A stretch of 34,698 nt of DNA from Alphaproteobacteria bacterium CG11_big_fil_rev_8_21_14_0_20_39_49 (GTDB taxonomy: Bacteria > Pseudomonadota > Alphaproteobacteria > Rickettsiales > UBA6187): positions 600,311 through 635,008 of the forward strand of contig PCXK01000007.1 of assembly GCA_002787635.1 (NCBI GenBank), given 5' to 3'. How positions within the stretch are numbered: the first letter of the stretch is position 1; each line of letters starts with the position of its first letter. The translations under genes were made by a program, and so were the position numbers. Shown piece after piece: positions 15,460 through 24,218 of the stretch. The notes beneath the pieces were generated by a model, which was not told the origin of the DNA, made no database searches, and saw only the letters and a list, made by a program, of their open reading frames with translations.

Positions 15460-16530
15460 TTAATTATCCTGAATTATTGTAACATGACCCATCTTGCGAC
15501 CTTCTTTTATTACTTTTTTGCCGTATAGATGTAGTTTTGCATTCGGGTCTTTTATGTAGTCTTTCCATAGGTTTATTTCGTCACCTATAAGATTTTTCAT
15601 TACGGACTTGCTGTGATAATCGGGGTTTCCCAGAGGCAGTCCGCATACGGCACGAATAAATTGTTCAAATTGATTTGTAATACTCGCATCAATTGTGCAA
15701 TGTCCGGAGTTATGCGGTCTTGGGGCAAGCTCGTTTATAATTATTTCCTTATTTTTAGTAACAAACATTTCTACGGCAAGCAAGCCTACAAGCTCAATAT
15801 TTTGAGCTATTTTTGTAGCTATTTCTTTTGCATCACAAGCCAATGCGGCATTTATTTGTGCAGGAGATATAGTTGTATCTAGTATGCCGTCCTTATGAAT
15901 ATTTTCAACAGGAGGATAAGGCACTGTTTGACCATCATATGTGCGTGCAACTATAACTGATATTTCCTTAGTAAAATCAACCTTCCCTTCAAGCACCCCT
16001 ACTTTCATTCCTGATTCATTCCAGACTTTTTTGAAATCGGTTGAGCCGTTTATCTTATATTGTCCTTTGCCGTCATATCCGTCTTCAACGGTCTTTAAAA
16101 TACAGTCCGTACCTATTGTATTGAATGCATTTTTTAGGGACTCGGAGTCCACCACTTCTTCAAATCGGGCAGTAGCTATACCTATCGAATTGATAAATCT
16201 TTTTTCCCGCAATCTGTTCTTGGTAATATGCAAAACCTGCCAACGTGGGTTAACCGGCGATATTTCTTCAAGAAGCTGTATGGATTTGTGAGGTATATTC
16301 TCAAATTCGAATGTAATTACATCAACATTTTTAGCAAAATCAAGCAGAGCTTCTTTGTCTTCATAATCGGCAATTATAGTCTTGGTTGCAAAATGTGATG
16401 CAGGGCTATCATCTTTGTTGGTATAAATATGAACCTTGTAGCCAAGATTTGCCGCTGCAAGAGCAGACATTCTTCCAAGTTGTCCGCCACCAAAAATGCC
16501 GATTGTTGCTCCGGGTTTTATTACTTTCAT
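15460..16530 (-). CDS. purK: N5-carboxyaminoimidazole ribonucleotide synthase
   Basis: An ATP-grasp enzyme that carboxylates aminoimidazole ribonucleotide with bicarbonate for purine synthesis, 356 aa. The N-terminus has the GIFGGGQLGRM nucleotide-binding loop (about 11-21), then EFENIP (about 78-83). The ATP-grasp core carries KTVEDGYDGKGQ and the C-terminal block has NELAPRPHNSGH. I chose the ATG at 16530-16528 because the 29 codons upstream are the end of purE in another frame and do not match the family. The start lies one base after the purE stop, so the pair is co-translated. Confidence 0.94.
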   Translation of the reverse strand: MKVIKPGATIGIFGGGQLGRMSALAAANLGYKVHIYTNKDDSPASHFATKTIIADYEDKEALLDFAKNVDVITFEFENIPHKSIQLLEEISPVNPRWQVLHITKNRLREKRFINSIGIATARFEEVVDSESLKNAFNTIGTDCILKTVEDGYDGKGQYKINGSTDFKKVWNESGMKVGVLEGKVDFTKEISVIVARTYDGQTVPYPPVENIHKDGILDTTISPAQINAALACDAKEIATKIAQNIELVGLLAVEMFVTKNKEIIINELAPRPHNSGHCTIDASITNQFEQFIRAVCGLPLGNPDYHSKSVMKNLIGDEINLWKDYIKDPNAKLHLYGKKVIKEGRKMGHVTIIQDN

Positions 16531-16531
16531 T

Positions 16532-17026
16532 TTACGACGGATCTTCTTTAATAGAATTAGTTTGATTTTTTCTATATTCCAACAGCTTATTGCGTACATC
16601 AATATCAAGCAATGCAATTACGGAAGCTGCCAGTAAAGCGGCATTTTTCGCACCCGCCTCACCTATTGCCAGAGTACCCACCGGTATTCCTGCCGGCATT
16701 TGCACGATTGACAAAAGGCTGTCCATTCCTTTTAAGGCTTTGCTTTTTACAGGAACGCCAAATACAGGCAAATGAGTCATTGACGCAGTCATACCGGGTA
16801 AATGTGCCGCACCGCCTGCTCCGGCAATGATGACCTTTATGCCTCTGTCATATGCGTTATGTGCGTAATTAAATAATCTATCGGGTGTTCTATGTGCAGA
16901 TACGATTTTGCTTTCGTGTTTTATACCCAGTTCGTCAAGTATATCGGCGGCACATTTCATGGTAGACCAATCGGACTGGCTACCCATTATGATTCCTACC
17001 ACAGGAGAGTTTTTATCAATTGTCAT
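16532..17026 (-). CDS. purE: N5-carboxyaminoimidazole ribonucleotide mutase
   Basis: Class I PurE, 164 aa, moves the carboxyl group of N5-CAIR to C4 in purine synthesis. The active-site blocks GSQSDW (about 15-20), SAHRTPD (about 44-50) and [11 protein letters not shown] (about 68-78) are intact. It works directly after PurK, which follows one base downstream. No clear Shine-Dalgarno precedes the ATG at 17026. The YdcH-purE-purK order is common in alphaproteobacteria. Confidence 0.95.
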   Translation of the reverse strand: MTIDKNSPVVGIIMGSQSDWSTMKCAADILDELGIKHESKIVSAHRTPDRLFNYAHNAYDRGIKVIIAGAGGAAHLPGMTASMTHLPVFGVPVKSKALKGMDSLLSIVQMPAGIPVGTLAIGEAGAKNAALLAASVIALLDIDVRNKLLEYRKNQTNSIKEDPS

Positions 17027-17098
17027 TATTAAAAGCTTTGTTGATTATTAATAATAAGCGGGTGATTATGTCTTAATAATAAAGTAGAATCAAGAATT

Positions 17099-17299
17099 TT
17101 ATGCAATGATGTCATCACATAAAAATTCCTGTAAATAAGATATCCTATCTTTGAGCCAGAGCTTTCTTCTTTTCATTCTTTGAAGCATAAGTTGATCGAA
17201 CTGCGATTCTTTACTGATAGCCTCAATTTTATTATTTAACTGTTTGTGTTCTTCCTGACACTCTTCCAGTTCTTTTCTGGCTTTTTCCTCTTCTCCCAT
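17099..17299 (-). CDS. YdcH/DUF465 family small coiled-coil protein
   Basis: A charged helical protein of 66 aa with the DUF465 pattern: an N-terminal heptad-like ECQEEHKQLNNKIEAI followed by the conserved LQRMKRRKLWLKDRISYLQ (about 40-58). The function is unknown; family members are small cytosolic coiled coils. I prefer the second ATG (17299-17297), because AAGGA sits 6 nt upstream of it but directly abuts the first ATG (17305), which is too close. It lies upstream of purE in the same direction. Confidence 0.8.
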   Translation of the reverse strand: MGEEEKARKELEECQEEHKQLNNKIEAISKESQFDQLMLQRMKRRKLWLKDRISYLQEFLCDDIIA

Positions 17300-17404
17300 T
17301 ATCATTCCTTAACTGTCTAAACTAAAGAGTTAGAATCATAACATATTTTCAACTTAATTAAAACGTAAAAGAACATGATTAGGTATATTTTTTAATAAAA
17401 ATTA

Positions 17405-18811
17405 TTATGAATTGATAATGTTAATAATATTTTCAACATCTTTACTAAACTCTGAATCCGAACTTCTTAATTCTTCAACTTTTTTTACAGCGTGCATTAC
17501 GGTAGTATGATCTTTACCGCCAAACTTGCGACCGATTTCCGATAGGCTGCGGATAGTAAGCTGCTTACAAAGATACATGGCTATTTGTCTTGGGCGGGCA
17601 ATACATCTTGAGCGTTTTGCAGAAGACATATCGGATAGCTTTATTTCAAAATATTTTGCAACCTTCTTCTGGATTTCCATAATAGTTACGGTTTTTTCAT
17701 TGCTGCGTAATAAGTCTGCCAGAATTTTCTGAGTTGAAGACATAGTAACAGGAACCTCCATCAGGTTTGAGTGTGCTATAACCTTGTTCAAAGCCCCTTC
17801 TAGCTCCCTTACATTTGAGCGTATCTTGCCTGCTAAAAACTCCAGAACCTGTTCGGGAATATCGTTTTTATTCATATTGCTGACTTTTGATTTTAATATA
17901 CCCAGTCTCAGTTCAAAATCTGTTGACTGCACGTCTGCAACCATACCCCAGCCTAAGCGGGATCTTACACGGTCTTTCATGCCGTCAAGGTCGGACGGTG
18001 AGCGATCACCCGATATAACTATCTGCTTATTCATATCCAAAAGAGCGTTAACCGTGTGGAAAAACTCTTCTTGCGTGCTTTCTTTGCCGCAAATGAACTG
18101 AACATCATCTATCATGAGTATATCGACTTCACGGAAACAGTGTTTGAAGGTCATTATATCATTCTCACGAAGTGATTTTACAAACTGATACATGAACTTT
18201 TCAGCAGATAAATAAAGCACCTTGCGTTCAGGCTGGTTTTGCTGAACCTGCAAGGCGATAGCGTGCATAAGGTGAGTTTTACCAAGCCCTACACCACCAT
18301 GCAGGAATAAAGGGTTGTTGCCTTGAACAACCTCATTATTTTCCGCAACCGACTTAGCAGCCATAAAGGCAAGTTTGTTTGAATTTCCTACGACATAGTT
18401 GTCGAACGTGAATCTTCTGTCAAGCGGTGACGATATATTGTTGCTGTTTTTTTCTAAACCTATAACGCCTATATTCTGACCCGTAACATCGACTCCCGAT
18501 GCTATAACGTTGCTGTTGATTGGAGTTATTGTTGCTGTTTTGTTAACGATTATATCAACTGAGTAAATAGATGACCTTTGATTGCGGCAAAGCTCTTTTA
18601 TTCTGCTTAGGTAATTGTTAGCAATCCACTCACGGATAAATCTTGTAGGAGCTTCTAAAACGACCTCGCTGCCTTTCACATCAACAAGCCTCAGATGGGA
18701 GAACCAGCTTTTATATGTAGCCGCACCGAATTCTTTTTTTAACTGTTCGGTTATTATTAGCCAACTATCACTAAAATCTATGTCGTTCTTTTTGTTTACT
18801 GCTGATTGCAT
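17405..18811 (-). CDS. dnaA: Chromosomal replication initiator protein
   Basis: The AAA+ initiator that binds oriC and opens the DNA, 468 aa from the chosen start. Domain I begins with SWLIITEQLKKEFG (about 16-29). A poorly conserved linker runs at about 90-130. Walker A is GGVGLGKT (172-179), Walker B is ILMIDD (231-236), and the RSRLGWG box (283-289) holds the arginine involved in ATP sensing. The DNA-binding domain IV has the signature region GGKDHTTVMHAVKK (431-444). I chose the ATG at 18811 because AAAGG lies 5 nt upstream; an earlier ATG (18829) and a TTG (18850) lie inside the upstream gene without a Shine-Dalgarno. It follows the rhodanese gene by 2 bp. No dnaN is nearby. Confidence 0.96.
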   Translation of the reverse strand: MQSAVNKKNDIDFSDSWLIITEQLKKEFGAATYKSWFSHLRLVDVKGSEVVLEAPTRFIREWIANNYLSRIKELCRNQRSSIYSVDIIVNKTATITPINSNVIASGVDVTGQNIGVIGLEKNSNNISSPLDRRFTFDNYVVGNSNKLAFMAAKSVAENNEVVQGNNPLFLHGGVGLGKTHLMHAIALQVQQNQPERKVLYLSAEKFMYQFVKSLRENDIMTFKHCFREVDILMIDDVQFICGKESTQEEFFHTVNALLDMNKQIVISGDRSPSDLDGMKDRVRSRLGWGMVADVQSTDFELRLGILKSKVSNMNKNDIPEQVLEFLAGKIRSNVRELEGALNKVIAHSNLMEVPVTMSSTQKILADLLRSNEKTVTIMEIQKKVAKYFEIKLSDMSSAKRSRCIARPRQIAMYLCKQLTIRSLSEIGRKFGGKDHTTVMHAVKKVEELRSSDSEFSKDVENIINIINS

Positions 18812-18813
18812 AA

Positions 18814-19281
18814 TTACCTTTGCTCCCATGGTAGATTGTATTTTTTCCAACCGTTTTTGTTACCCCTATGTCCGTTTTCGTCTAAATCACCTTCAAAACC
18901 TCCGAATATGTTATAGCATTGAGTATAGCCGTGCCTAGTCATCTCGATTGCGGCATCTAGCGAGCGACCTCCCGTTTTGCATAAGAAAAAAATCGGCGAA
19001 TCTTTTCCTATTTTATTTTGGTCTTCGACCTGATCAACGAAATTTTCGTTGATTTCCATAGTAGGGAAAACCCTCCATGGAATAAATATTGCCTGTTTTG
19101 ACAAACCGCTTAAATTAGGAGTTCCTACAAGTGTCCACTCCGGTGCGGTTCTAACATCAACTAAAATAGCACTAAAATCATTTTTAAGTATGTCCCATGC
19201 GATATCAGGCTCCACTTCACCTGCACAACCCTTTGCAACTTTTGATTTAATTTTATTTGAAATAGAAGTTGGGTTGCCCAT
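18814..19281 (-). CDS. Rhodanese-like sulfurtransferase
   Basis: A single-domain rhodanese-like protein, 155 aa. The persulfide site is the loop C101-KTGGRS, in the typical FFLCKTGGRSLDAA context, and LVDVRTAPEW (about 40-49) is the conserved N-terminal rhodanese motif. The C-terminus NIFGGFEGDLDENGHRG also fits the family. It likely moves sulfane sulfur in the cytoplasm; no substrate can be named. A GGGAAG element lies 9 nt before the ATG. The stop is 2 bp before dnaA, so dnaA is probably co-transcribed with it. The same frame stays open for 66 codons upstream of this ATG without a standard start codon. Confidence 0.88.
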   Translation of the reverse strand: MGNPTSISNKIKSKVAKGCAGEVEPDIAWDILKNDFSAILVDVRTAPEWTLVGTPNLSGLSKQAIFIPWRVFPTMEINENFVDQVEDQNKIGKDSPIFFLCKTGGRSLDAAIEMTRHGYTQCYNIFGGFEGDLDENGHRGNKNGWKKYNLPWEQR

Positions 19282-19563
19282 AAAGCTATCTTCCCTATGC
19301 GTTTTATCAGTTTTTATTTTTTTGATTGAATCTAACTGATTCCCTATGTGTCTTCCTATACCTATAAATGCCCCAAAGAAAGCTGTTAGTAAACTACTTT
19401 TTTTAAAAATTTCCCAAATAAAGTTATTGACAGAATCAAAAGTAAGGATATGTCTTGAGCTTAGTAAAAATAATTTTTTTTAGTTAAAATTTAAGTAAAA
19501 ATTACCGTTAACAACTTAACAAACAGTTCAATTTAAAATTGAGCAAATCGGGTATAAAATACT

Positions 19564-19827
19564 ATGAGTAGAGATGAAAGATTAAAACGTTTACTTTATC
19601 AAAGTATCCATCGCGGGTGTAAAGAAACAGATGCACTTTTAGGTAAGTTTGCAAAGAAATACCTTGAAACTTTTTCCGAGGAGGAAGTTGACCTTTATGA
19701 AAAATTTATTTCACAAGACGATTGGGACATTTACGCATGGATAACCGGCACAAAAGATTTCCCCAAAGAGCATGAGAACAAAGTGACAAAAATGCTTCGG
19801 GAGTTTGATTTTGTGAAGGGTGAGTAG
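19564..19827 (+). CDS. sdhE: Succinate dehydrogenase flavinylation factor SdhE
   Basis: An 87-aa helical protein of the SdhE (DUF339) family, which promotes covalent FAD attachment to SdhA. The conserved RGCKETD (18-24; the RGxxExD-type motif) and the DWDIYAWITG block (about 53-62) are present. It precedes mfd by 88 bp in the same direction, an arrangement common in alphaproteobacteria, where recG often lies on the other side; here the upstream neighbour is a divergent rhodanese gene. TATAAA (19553-19558) lies very close to the ATG, without a matching -35 box. Confidence 0.9.
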   Translation: MSRDERLKRLLYQSIHRGCKETDALLGKFAKKYLETFSEEEVDLYEKFISQDDWDIYAWITGTKDFPKEHENKVTKMLREFDFVKGE

Positions 19828-19878
19828 TTTATCCAACAATCCCGAAAAGTGAATATACGCAATTCCGGCAAACTATAA

Positions 19879-19907
19879 TTGCAAATTAACGATATGTTAT
19901 TTATAAG
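19879..19907 (+). promoter_or_regulatory. Possible promoter close to the mfd start
   Basis: TTGCAA (19879-19884) and TATAAG (19902-19907) are separated by 17 bp and match four and five of six consensus positions. The start site would fall near 19914, leaving almost no leader before the mfd ATG at 19916, which has no clear Shine-Dalgarno. Chance matches are likely in AT-rich DNA. Confidence 0.28.
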
Positions 19908-19915
19908 ACATCTTT

Positions 19916-22900
19916 ATGAAAATAAATATAAAAAACATCTCAAATAATACCGTACTTTCGTCACTGCCCGAAGGTGCGGAGTCCATAGTGCTGTCGCAAA
20001 TATTATCGGATTGTGATAACGGTATTTTATATATCGCAAGAGATGATAAACGCATGGAGCATGTATGCTCTGCTATGGAATATTTTTCTCCAAAGTGTCG
20101 GATAATCAAAATACCGGCATGGGATTGTTTGCCCTATGACAGAGTTTCACCAACCATACATACCGCAAATAAACGTACTGAGGCATTGTGTGAGCTGACT
20201 TCATTAAAAAGCCGCAAGAATACTTTGATAATTACAACGGTTAATTCGGTTTTACAGAGAATCCCTCCCAAAGAGGTTTTGTCGGATTTGACGTTTACGG
20301 CAAAGGCAGGTGATAAAATTAACCGTGAAAATTTAATCAAACACCTTGTTAAAAGCGGTTATATACGTTCACCGAATGCCAATGAGGCAGGTGAGTTTGC
20401 GGTGCGTGGCAGTATAGTTGATATTTTGCCAAGCGGTAGCGAGGAAGGTATAAGGCTGGATTTTTTCGGTGAGGACTTAGAGAGCATCAGAAGCTTTGAC
20501 CCCCTTACCCAGATAAGCGGAAAGAAAAAGAAAGAAATAAAATTAATGCCTGCTTCGGAAGTTATAATCGATGATGATTCAATAAAGTGTTTCCGCAATG
20601 CTTACAGGGGAATATTCGGCACTGTCGCAGGTGATGACCCTTTATATGATGCAATTTCAGAAGGGCGGCATTATGCCGGAATGGAACACTGGATGCCGTT
20701 ATTTTATGAAAGGGTTGATACGTTATTCGACTATTTGCCCGATAGTATAATAGTTTCCGACCATCTGACGGAAGAAGCCGAAGATGAGCGTTATGTCCTG
20801 ATAAATGATTATTATGATGCCAGAATAAATGCACAAAAAAACTCTTTAGGTGAAGGTAGCCGATATAACCCCATTGTGCCTGACTACCTTTATCTTGCTC
20901 AAAATGAATTATCTATAAAGATACAAGAGCATAAGAACATAAAAATAAATCCTTTTAAACTCCCCGATGCGGAAAATATATATCAAATGCCGTTTAAGGC
21001 TGTCGATAACTTTTCCGTTATGTCAAAGACGACAAATACCAATTCTTTCGAGTTAATGAAGGATTATTTTACAGGCAATAATTCTCCCCGTTTGCGTAAG
21101 AAAAAGATAGTTTCCTGTTTTTCACAAGGCTCTATGGAGCGTATGAAAAATATGCTAAAAGAGCATGATTTTCATGTTGTAACGGTAGATAAGTGGGAAG
21201 ATGCCAAAGATGTGAAAGGCAAATCAATCGGACTTACTGCTTTTGAGTTGGAAAGAGGTTTTGAATCTGATGATTTTGTCATAGTAAGTGAACAGGATAT
21301 TATAGGTGAGCGTATCGGCAATCGCCGTGCCACCCGTAAAAAATCAGAAGAATATATAACGGAAGCCTCAACCCTTGCCGAGGGTGAGCTTGTAGTTCAT
21401 AAAGAGCATGGGCTTGGTCGTTTTGAAGCCTTGGAAACAATAGTCGTGTCAGGTGAAAAACATGATTGTTTAAGAGTGATATATTACGGCGGCGATAAGT
21501 TATATGTTCCCGTTGAAAATATTGATTGCCTTACTCGTTACGGCTCTGATGCCGAGCATATACAGCTTGATAAGCTAGGCAGTACGGCATGGCAGGCACG
21601 CAAAGCCAAAATGAAGAACCGCATTAAGCTTATTGCCGATGACTTGATTAAAGTGGCTGCATTAAGGGAGTTAAAAACCGCTCCTTTTATGACTCCTATG
21701 GAAGGGGCTTATGATGAATTTTGTGCAAGATTTCCATATTCTGAAACCGAAGACCAGCTTCGCTGTATTGAAGATGTTGCAAAAGATTTAGCCTCAGGCA
21801 GACCTATGGACAGGCTGATATGCGGTGATGTGGGATTCGGAAAAACGGAAATAGCCCTGCGTGCGGCGTTTATTGCTGCAAGCGGTGATGATAATAAACA
21901 GGTTGCTATCATTGCACCCACCACCCTGCTTTGCCGCCAGCACGCCAAGACTTTTAAGGATAGGTTTGCAGGCTTTCCGTTTGAAGTGAGGGATTTGTCA
22001 CGTCTTACAACTTCTAAAGATGCCAAGGAAACAAAAAAAGGACTCGAAGAAGGCAAGGTTGATATAGTTATAGGAACTCACACCCTGATTTCAAAATCTA
22101 TTAAATTCAAAAACCTGGGATTGGTAATAATAGATGAAGAACAGCAATTCGGAGTAGCCCAAAAAGAACGCTTCAAACAATTACGCTCCGATATTCACAT
22201 ATTGTCATTATCAGCCACCCCGATTCCAAGAACATTACAAATGTCATTAACAGGCATTAAGGATTTGAGTATTATAGCCACCCCACCTGTAGACAGGCTG
22301 GCAATCAGAAGTTTTACTATGCCTTTTGATGGCGTGGTGATTAGAAACGCAATATTGCGTGAGCATTACAGAGGAGGCTCAACGTTTTTTGTAGTTCCTC
22401 GCATAAAGGATTTAGCAACTTGTGAGGAGCAATTACAAAAAATTGTACCTGAAGTGAAAGTCACAAAAGCACACGGCAAAATGACACCTGCCGAGCTTGA
22501 TAATACCATGAATGATTTTTATGACGGAAAATATGACGTTCTGCTATCGACAAATATTATAGGTTCAGGGATTGACCTGCCGACGGCTAATACCATTATA
22601 ATATATAAAGCCGATATGTTCGGACTGGCACAATTATACCAGATGCGTGGACGTGTAGGGCGTAGCAAAACAAGGGCTTATGCTTATTTTACCTTCCCGC
22701 CTAGGAGAACTCCGTCAAAAACAGCCTTAAAACGTCTGGAAGTTATACAGAATATCGATTCATTGGGAGCCGGTTTTTCGGTTGCCAGCCATGATATGGA
22801 TATTCGTGGTTTCGGTAATATGTTAGGTGACGAGCAGTCAGGTAACGTAAAAGAAGTGGGTATCGAGCTTTATCAGGAAATGTTACGTGAGGCAGTTGAA

Positions 22901-23389
22901 AACGCAAAAGCTATAGCTAACCACGAGCCTGAAAATGAAAGCTGGAGTCCGTCAATAAATCTCGGCATTTCGGTTTTAATTCCTGATGATTATGTATTGG
23001 ATATTGAACTTCGCCTCGGATTATATAAGCGTATCGCCAATATGGCTACGGAAGACGAGTTGGAAGAAATCGCCGTTGAAATGATAGACCGTTTCGGCAA
23101 GCTGCCAAAAGAAGTGGAAAACCTGCTTGATATTATGAAAATAAAACAGCAATGTTTAAGGGCGGGCGTATCTAAAATAGATGCCGGACCAAAAGGAATT
23201 ATAATTTCATTTCATAACAATAAGTTCAAAAATCCCGATGCCCTTATTGATTTTATAGCAAAAAACCCTCTAAAAACAAAAATACGAGGTGACCAAAAAT
23301 TAGTCCTGCTTCATCAATGGAAAGATGCTAATGAAAGATTGAAAGGAACTCGTAATTCATTAGAAAAAATTGTTGAGTTGGCTGCTTGA
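19916..23389 (+). CDS. mfd: Transcription-repair coupling factor
   Basis: Mfd removes RNA polymerase stalled at DNA lesions and recruits UvrA. At 1157 aa it is full length. The UvrB-like N-terminal region (about 1-340) includes WDCLPYDRVSP and RGSIVDILPSG. The RNA-polymerase-interaction domain starts near residue 485 (EGELVVHKEHGLGRF) and runs to about 550. The translocase core has Walker A GDVGFGKT (637-644), the DEEQ box (740-743), SATPIPRTLQMSLTG, and the motif VI region QMRGRVGRS. The C-terminal D7 region closes the protein. It follows sdhE in the same direction. Confidence 0.97.
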   Translation: MKINIKNISNNTVLSSLPEGAESIVLSQILSDCDNGILYIARDDKRMEHVCSAMEYFSPKCRIIKIPAWDCLPYDRVSPTIHTANKRTEALCELTSLKSRKNTLIITTVNSVLQRIPPKEVLSDLTFTAKAGDKINRENLIKHLVKSGYIRSPNANEAGEFAVRGSIVDILPSGSEEGIRLDFFGEDLESIRSFDPLTQISGKKKKEIKLMPASEVIIDDDSIKCFRNAYRGIFGTVAGDDPLYDAISEGRHYAGMEHWMPLFYERVDTLFDYLPDSIIVSDHLTEEAEDERYVLINDYYDARINAQKNSLGEGSRYNPIVPDYLYLAQNELSIKIQEHKNIKINPFKLPDAENIYQMPFKAVDNFSVMSKTTNTNSFELMKDYFTGNNSPRLRKKKIVSCFSQGSMERMKNMLKEHDFHVVTVDKWEDAKDVKGKSIGLTAFELERGFESDDFVIVSEQDIIGERIGNRRATRKKSEEYITEASTLAEGELVVHKEHGLGRFEALETIVVSGEKHDCLRVIYYGGDKLYVPVENIDCLTRYGSDAEHIQLDKLGSTAWQARKAKMKNRIKLIADDLIKVAALRELKTAPFMTPMEGAYDEFCARFPYSETEDQLRCIEDVAKDLASGRPMDRLICGDVGFGKTEIALRAAFIAASGDDNKQVAIIAPTTLLCRQHAKTFKDRFAGFPFEVRDLSRLTTSKDAKETKKGLEEGKVDIVIGTHTLISKSIKFKNLGLVIIDEEQQFGVAQKERFKQLRSDIHILSLSATPIPRTLQMSLTGIKDLSIIATPPVDRLAIRSFTMPFDGVVIRNAILREHYRGGSTFFVVPRIKDLATCEEQLQKIVPEVKVTKAHGKMTPAELDNTMNDFYDGKYDVLLSTNIIGSGIDLPTANTIIIYKADMFGLAQLYQMRGRVGRSKTRAYAYFTFPPRRTPSKTALKRLEVIQNIDSLGAGFSVASHDMDIRGFGNMLGDEQSGNVKEVGIELYQEMLREAVENAKAIANHEPENESWSPSINLGISVLIPDDYVLDIELRLGLYKRIANMATEDELEEIAVEMIDRFGKLPKEVENLLDIMKIKQQCLRAGVSKIDAGPKGIIISFHNNKFKNPDALIDFIAKNPLKTKIRGDQKLVLLHQWKDANERLKGTRNSLEKIVELAA

Positions 23390-23477
23390 TTTTGGACATA
23401 AAATTTCATTGACATTTTTTTATCAATGTATAATTTTTCAGAATGTCCCATTAATTGGTTTTTGTATTAAAAATAGT

Positions 23478-23546
23478 TGTCATGCTGAATTTATTTCAGT
23501 ATCTTCTTTGTCAGGTTAGAGATGCTGAAACAAGTCCGGCATGACA
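23478..23546. repeat. Dispersed palindromic repeat, copy D
   Basis: An inverted repeat between mfd and the gene at 23688, with the left arm TGTCATGCTGAATTTATTTC and a right arm ending GGCATGACA. It carries a few changes (AAGTCCGG in place of AAGTTCAG) and is the most diverged copy. The 298-bp gap (23390-23687) holds nothing else recognisable. A GAACAC sequence similar to that flanking copy A lies near 23595. Confidence 0.8.
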
Positions 23547-23687
23547 AAACATTAAAGGTTTCAGTAAAATTTTTACAAAAACTATATTTATTGAACACTC
23601 CCACATGACAAAATCTATTTTTATTGACATTTTTTAATCAGTTGATACTTTTTATATATTACATAATAATTCAAAAGTTAACAGACT

Positions 23688-24218
23688 ATGAAAAATAAAT
23701 ATCAGACCAAAGAAAGTGCTGAAAAAGATAAAACATTAAAAGCATATATTGATAACGCAGAAGCTTCTAATGAGAAAGTTAGAAAAATCGAAGATGCCGA
23801 TATTGCGAAACAAAGTAAGGCTTTAAGTGACTTAGACCGGTGGCTAACCAAAGAAACTGAAAAAGATATTTCTCCGCTAAAAAGAAGCAGAACGGTGACT
23901 TTTGATTCAAATGAAAGCAATCCGACAAAGAAAGCTAGATCAGAAAGCCGAGAGAAAATTCTACAAAAAATGGGAGAAAATCTCTACGCACAGATGGTTG
24001 TTTTAAATAGAGCCGTTAATAACGGAAGCATTGATGAGCAAGTATCCGAACAATATGGCAAAGAAATAGAAAGTTCCGTAAAAAGCTTCAGTTATGCTAA
24101 AAAAGTAAAAGACACAAAAAGCCTAGGTTTAGTTAAAAAAAGACCGGTTAGCGAAAACGGAGCAAGGTCGTTTATCGATTTAACAAAAGATTCAGATAGC
24201 GAAATATCTATGGGTTAA
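23688..24218 (+). CDS. Charged hypothetical protein with nuclear-type linear motifs
   Basis: I recognise no family. It is a 176-aa, strongly charged, probably largely disordered or helical protein with no signal peptide, membrane segment or cysteine. Three eukaryote-type motifs are visible. RTVTF (68-72) fits the RVxF phosphatase-docking pattern. KRSR (65-68) and KKAR (81-84), 12 residues apart, resemble a bipartite nuclear-localisation signal. FIDLTKDSDSE (162-172), near the C-terminus, closely resembles the SUMO-interaction motif of PIAS proteins: a hydrophobic I-D-L-T core followed by Ser and acidic residues. Together they suggest a protein acting in a host nucleus, as inference. The 3' end overlaps coaB, on the other strand, by 11 bp. 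The Shine-Dalgarno is weak. Confidence 0.7.
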   Translation: MKNKYQTKESAEKDKTLKAYIDNAEASNEKVRKIEDADIAKQSKALSDLDRWLTKETEKDISPLKRSRTVTFDSNESNPTKKARSESREKILQKMGENLYAQMVVLNRAVNNGSIDEQVSEQYGKEIESSVKSFSYAKKVKDTKSLGLVKKRPVSENGARSFIDLTKDSDSEISMG

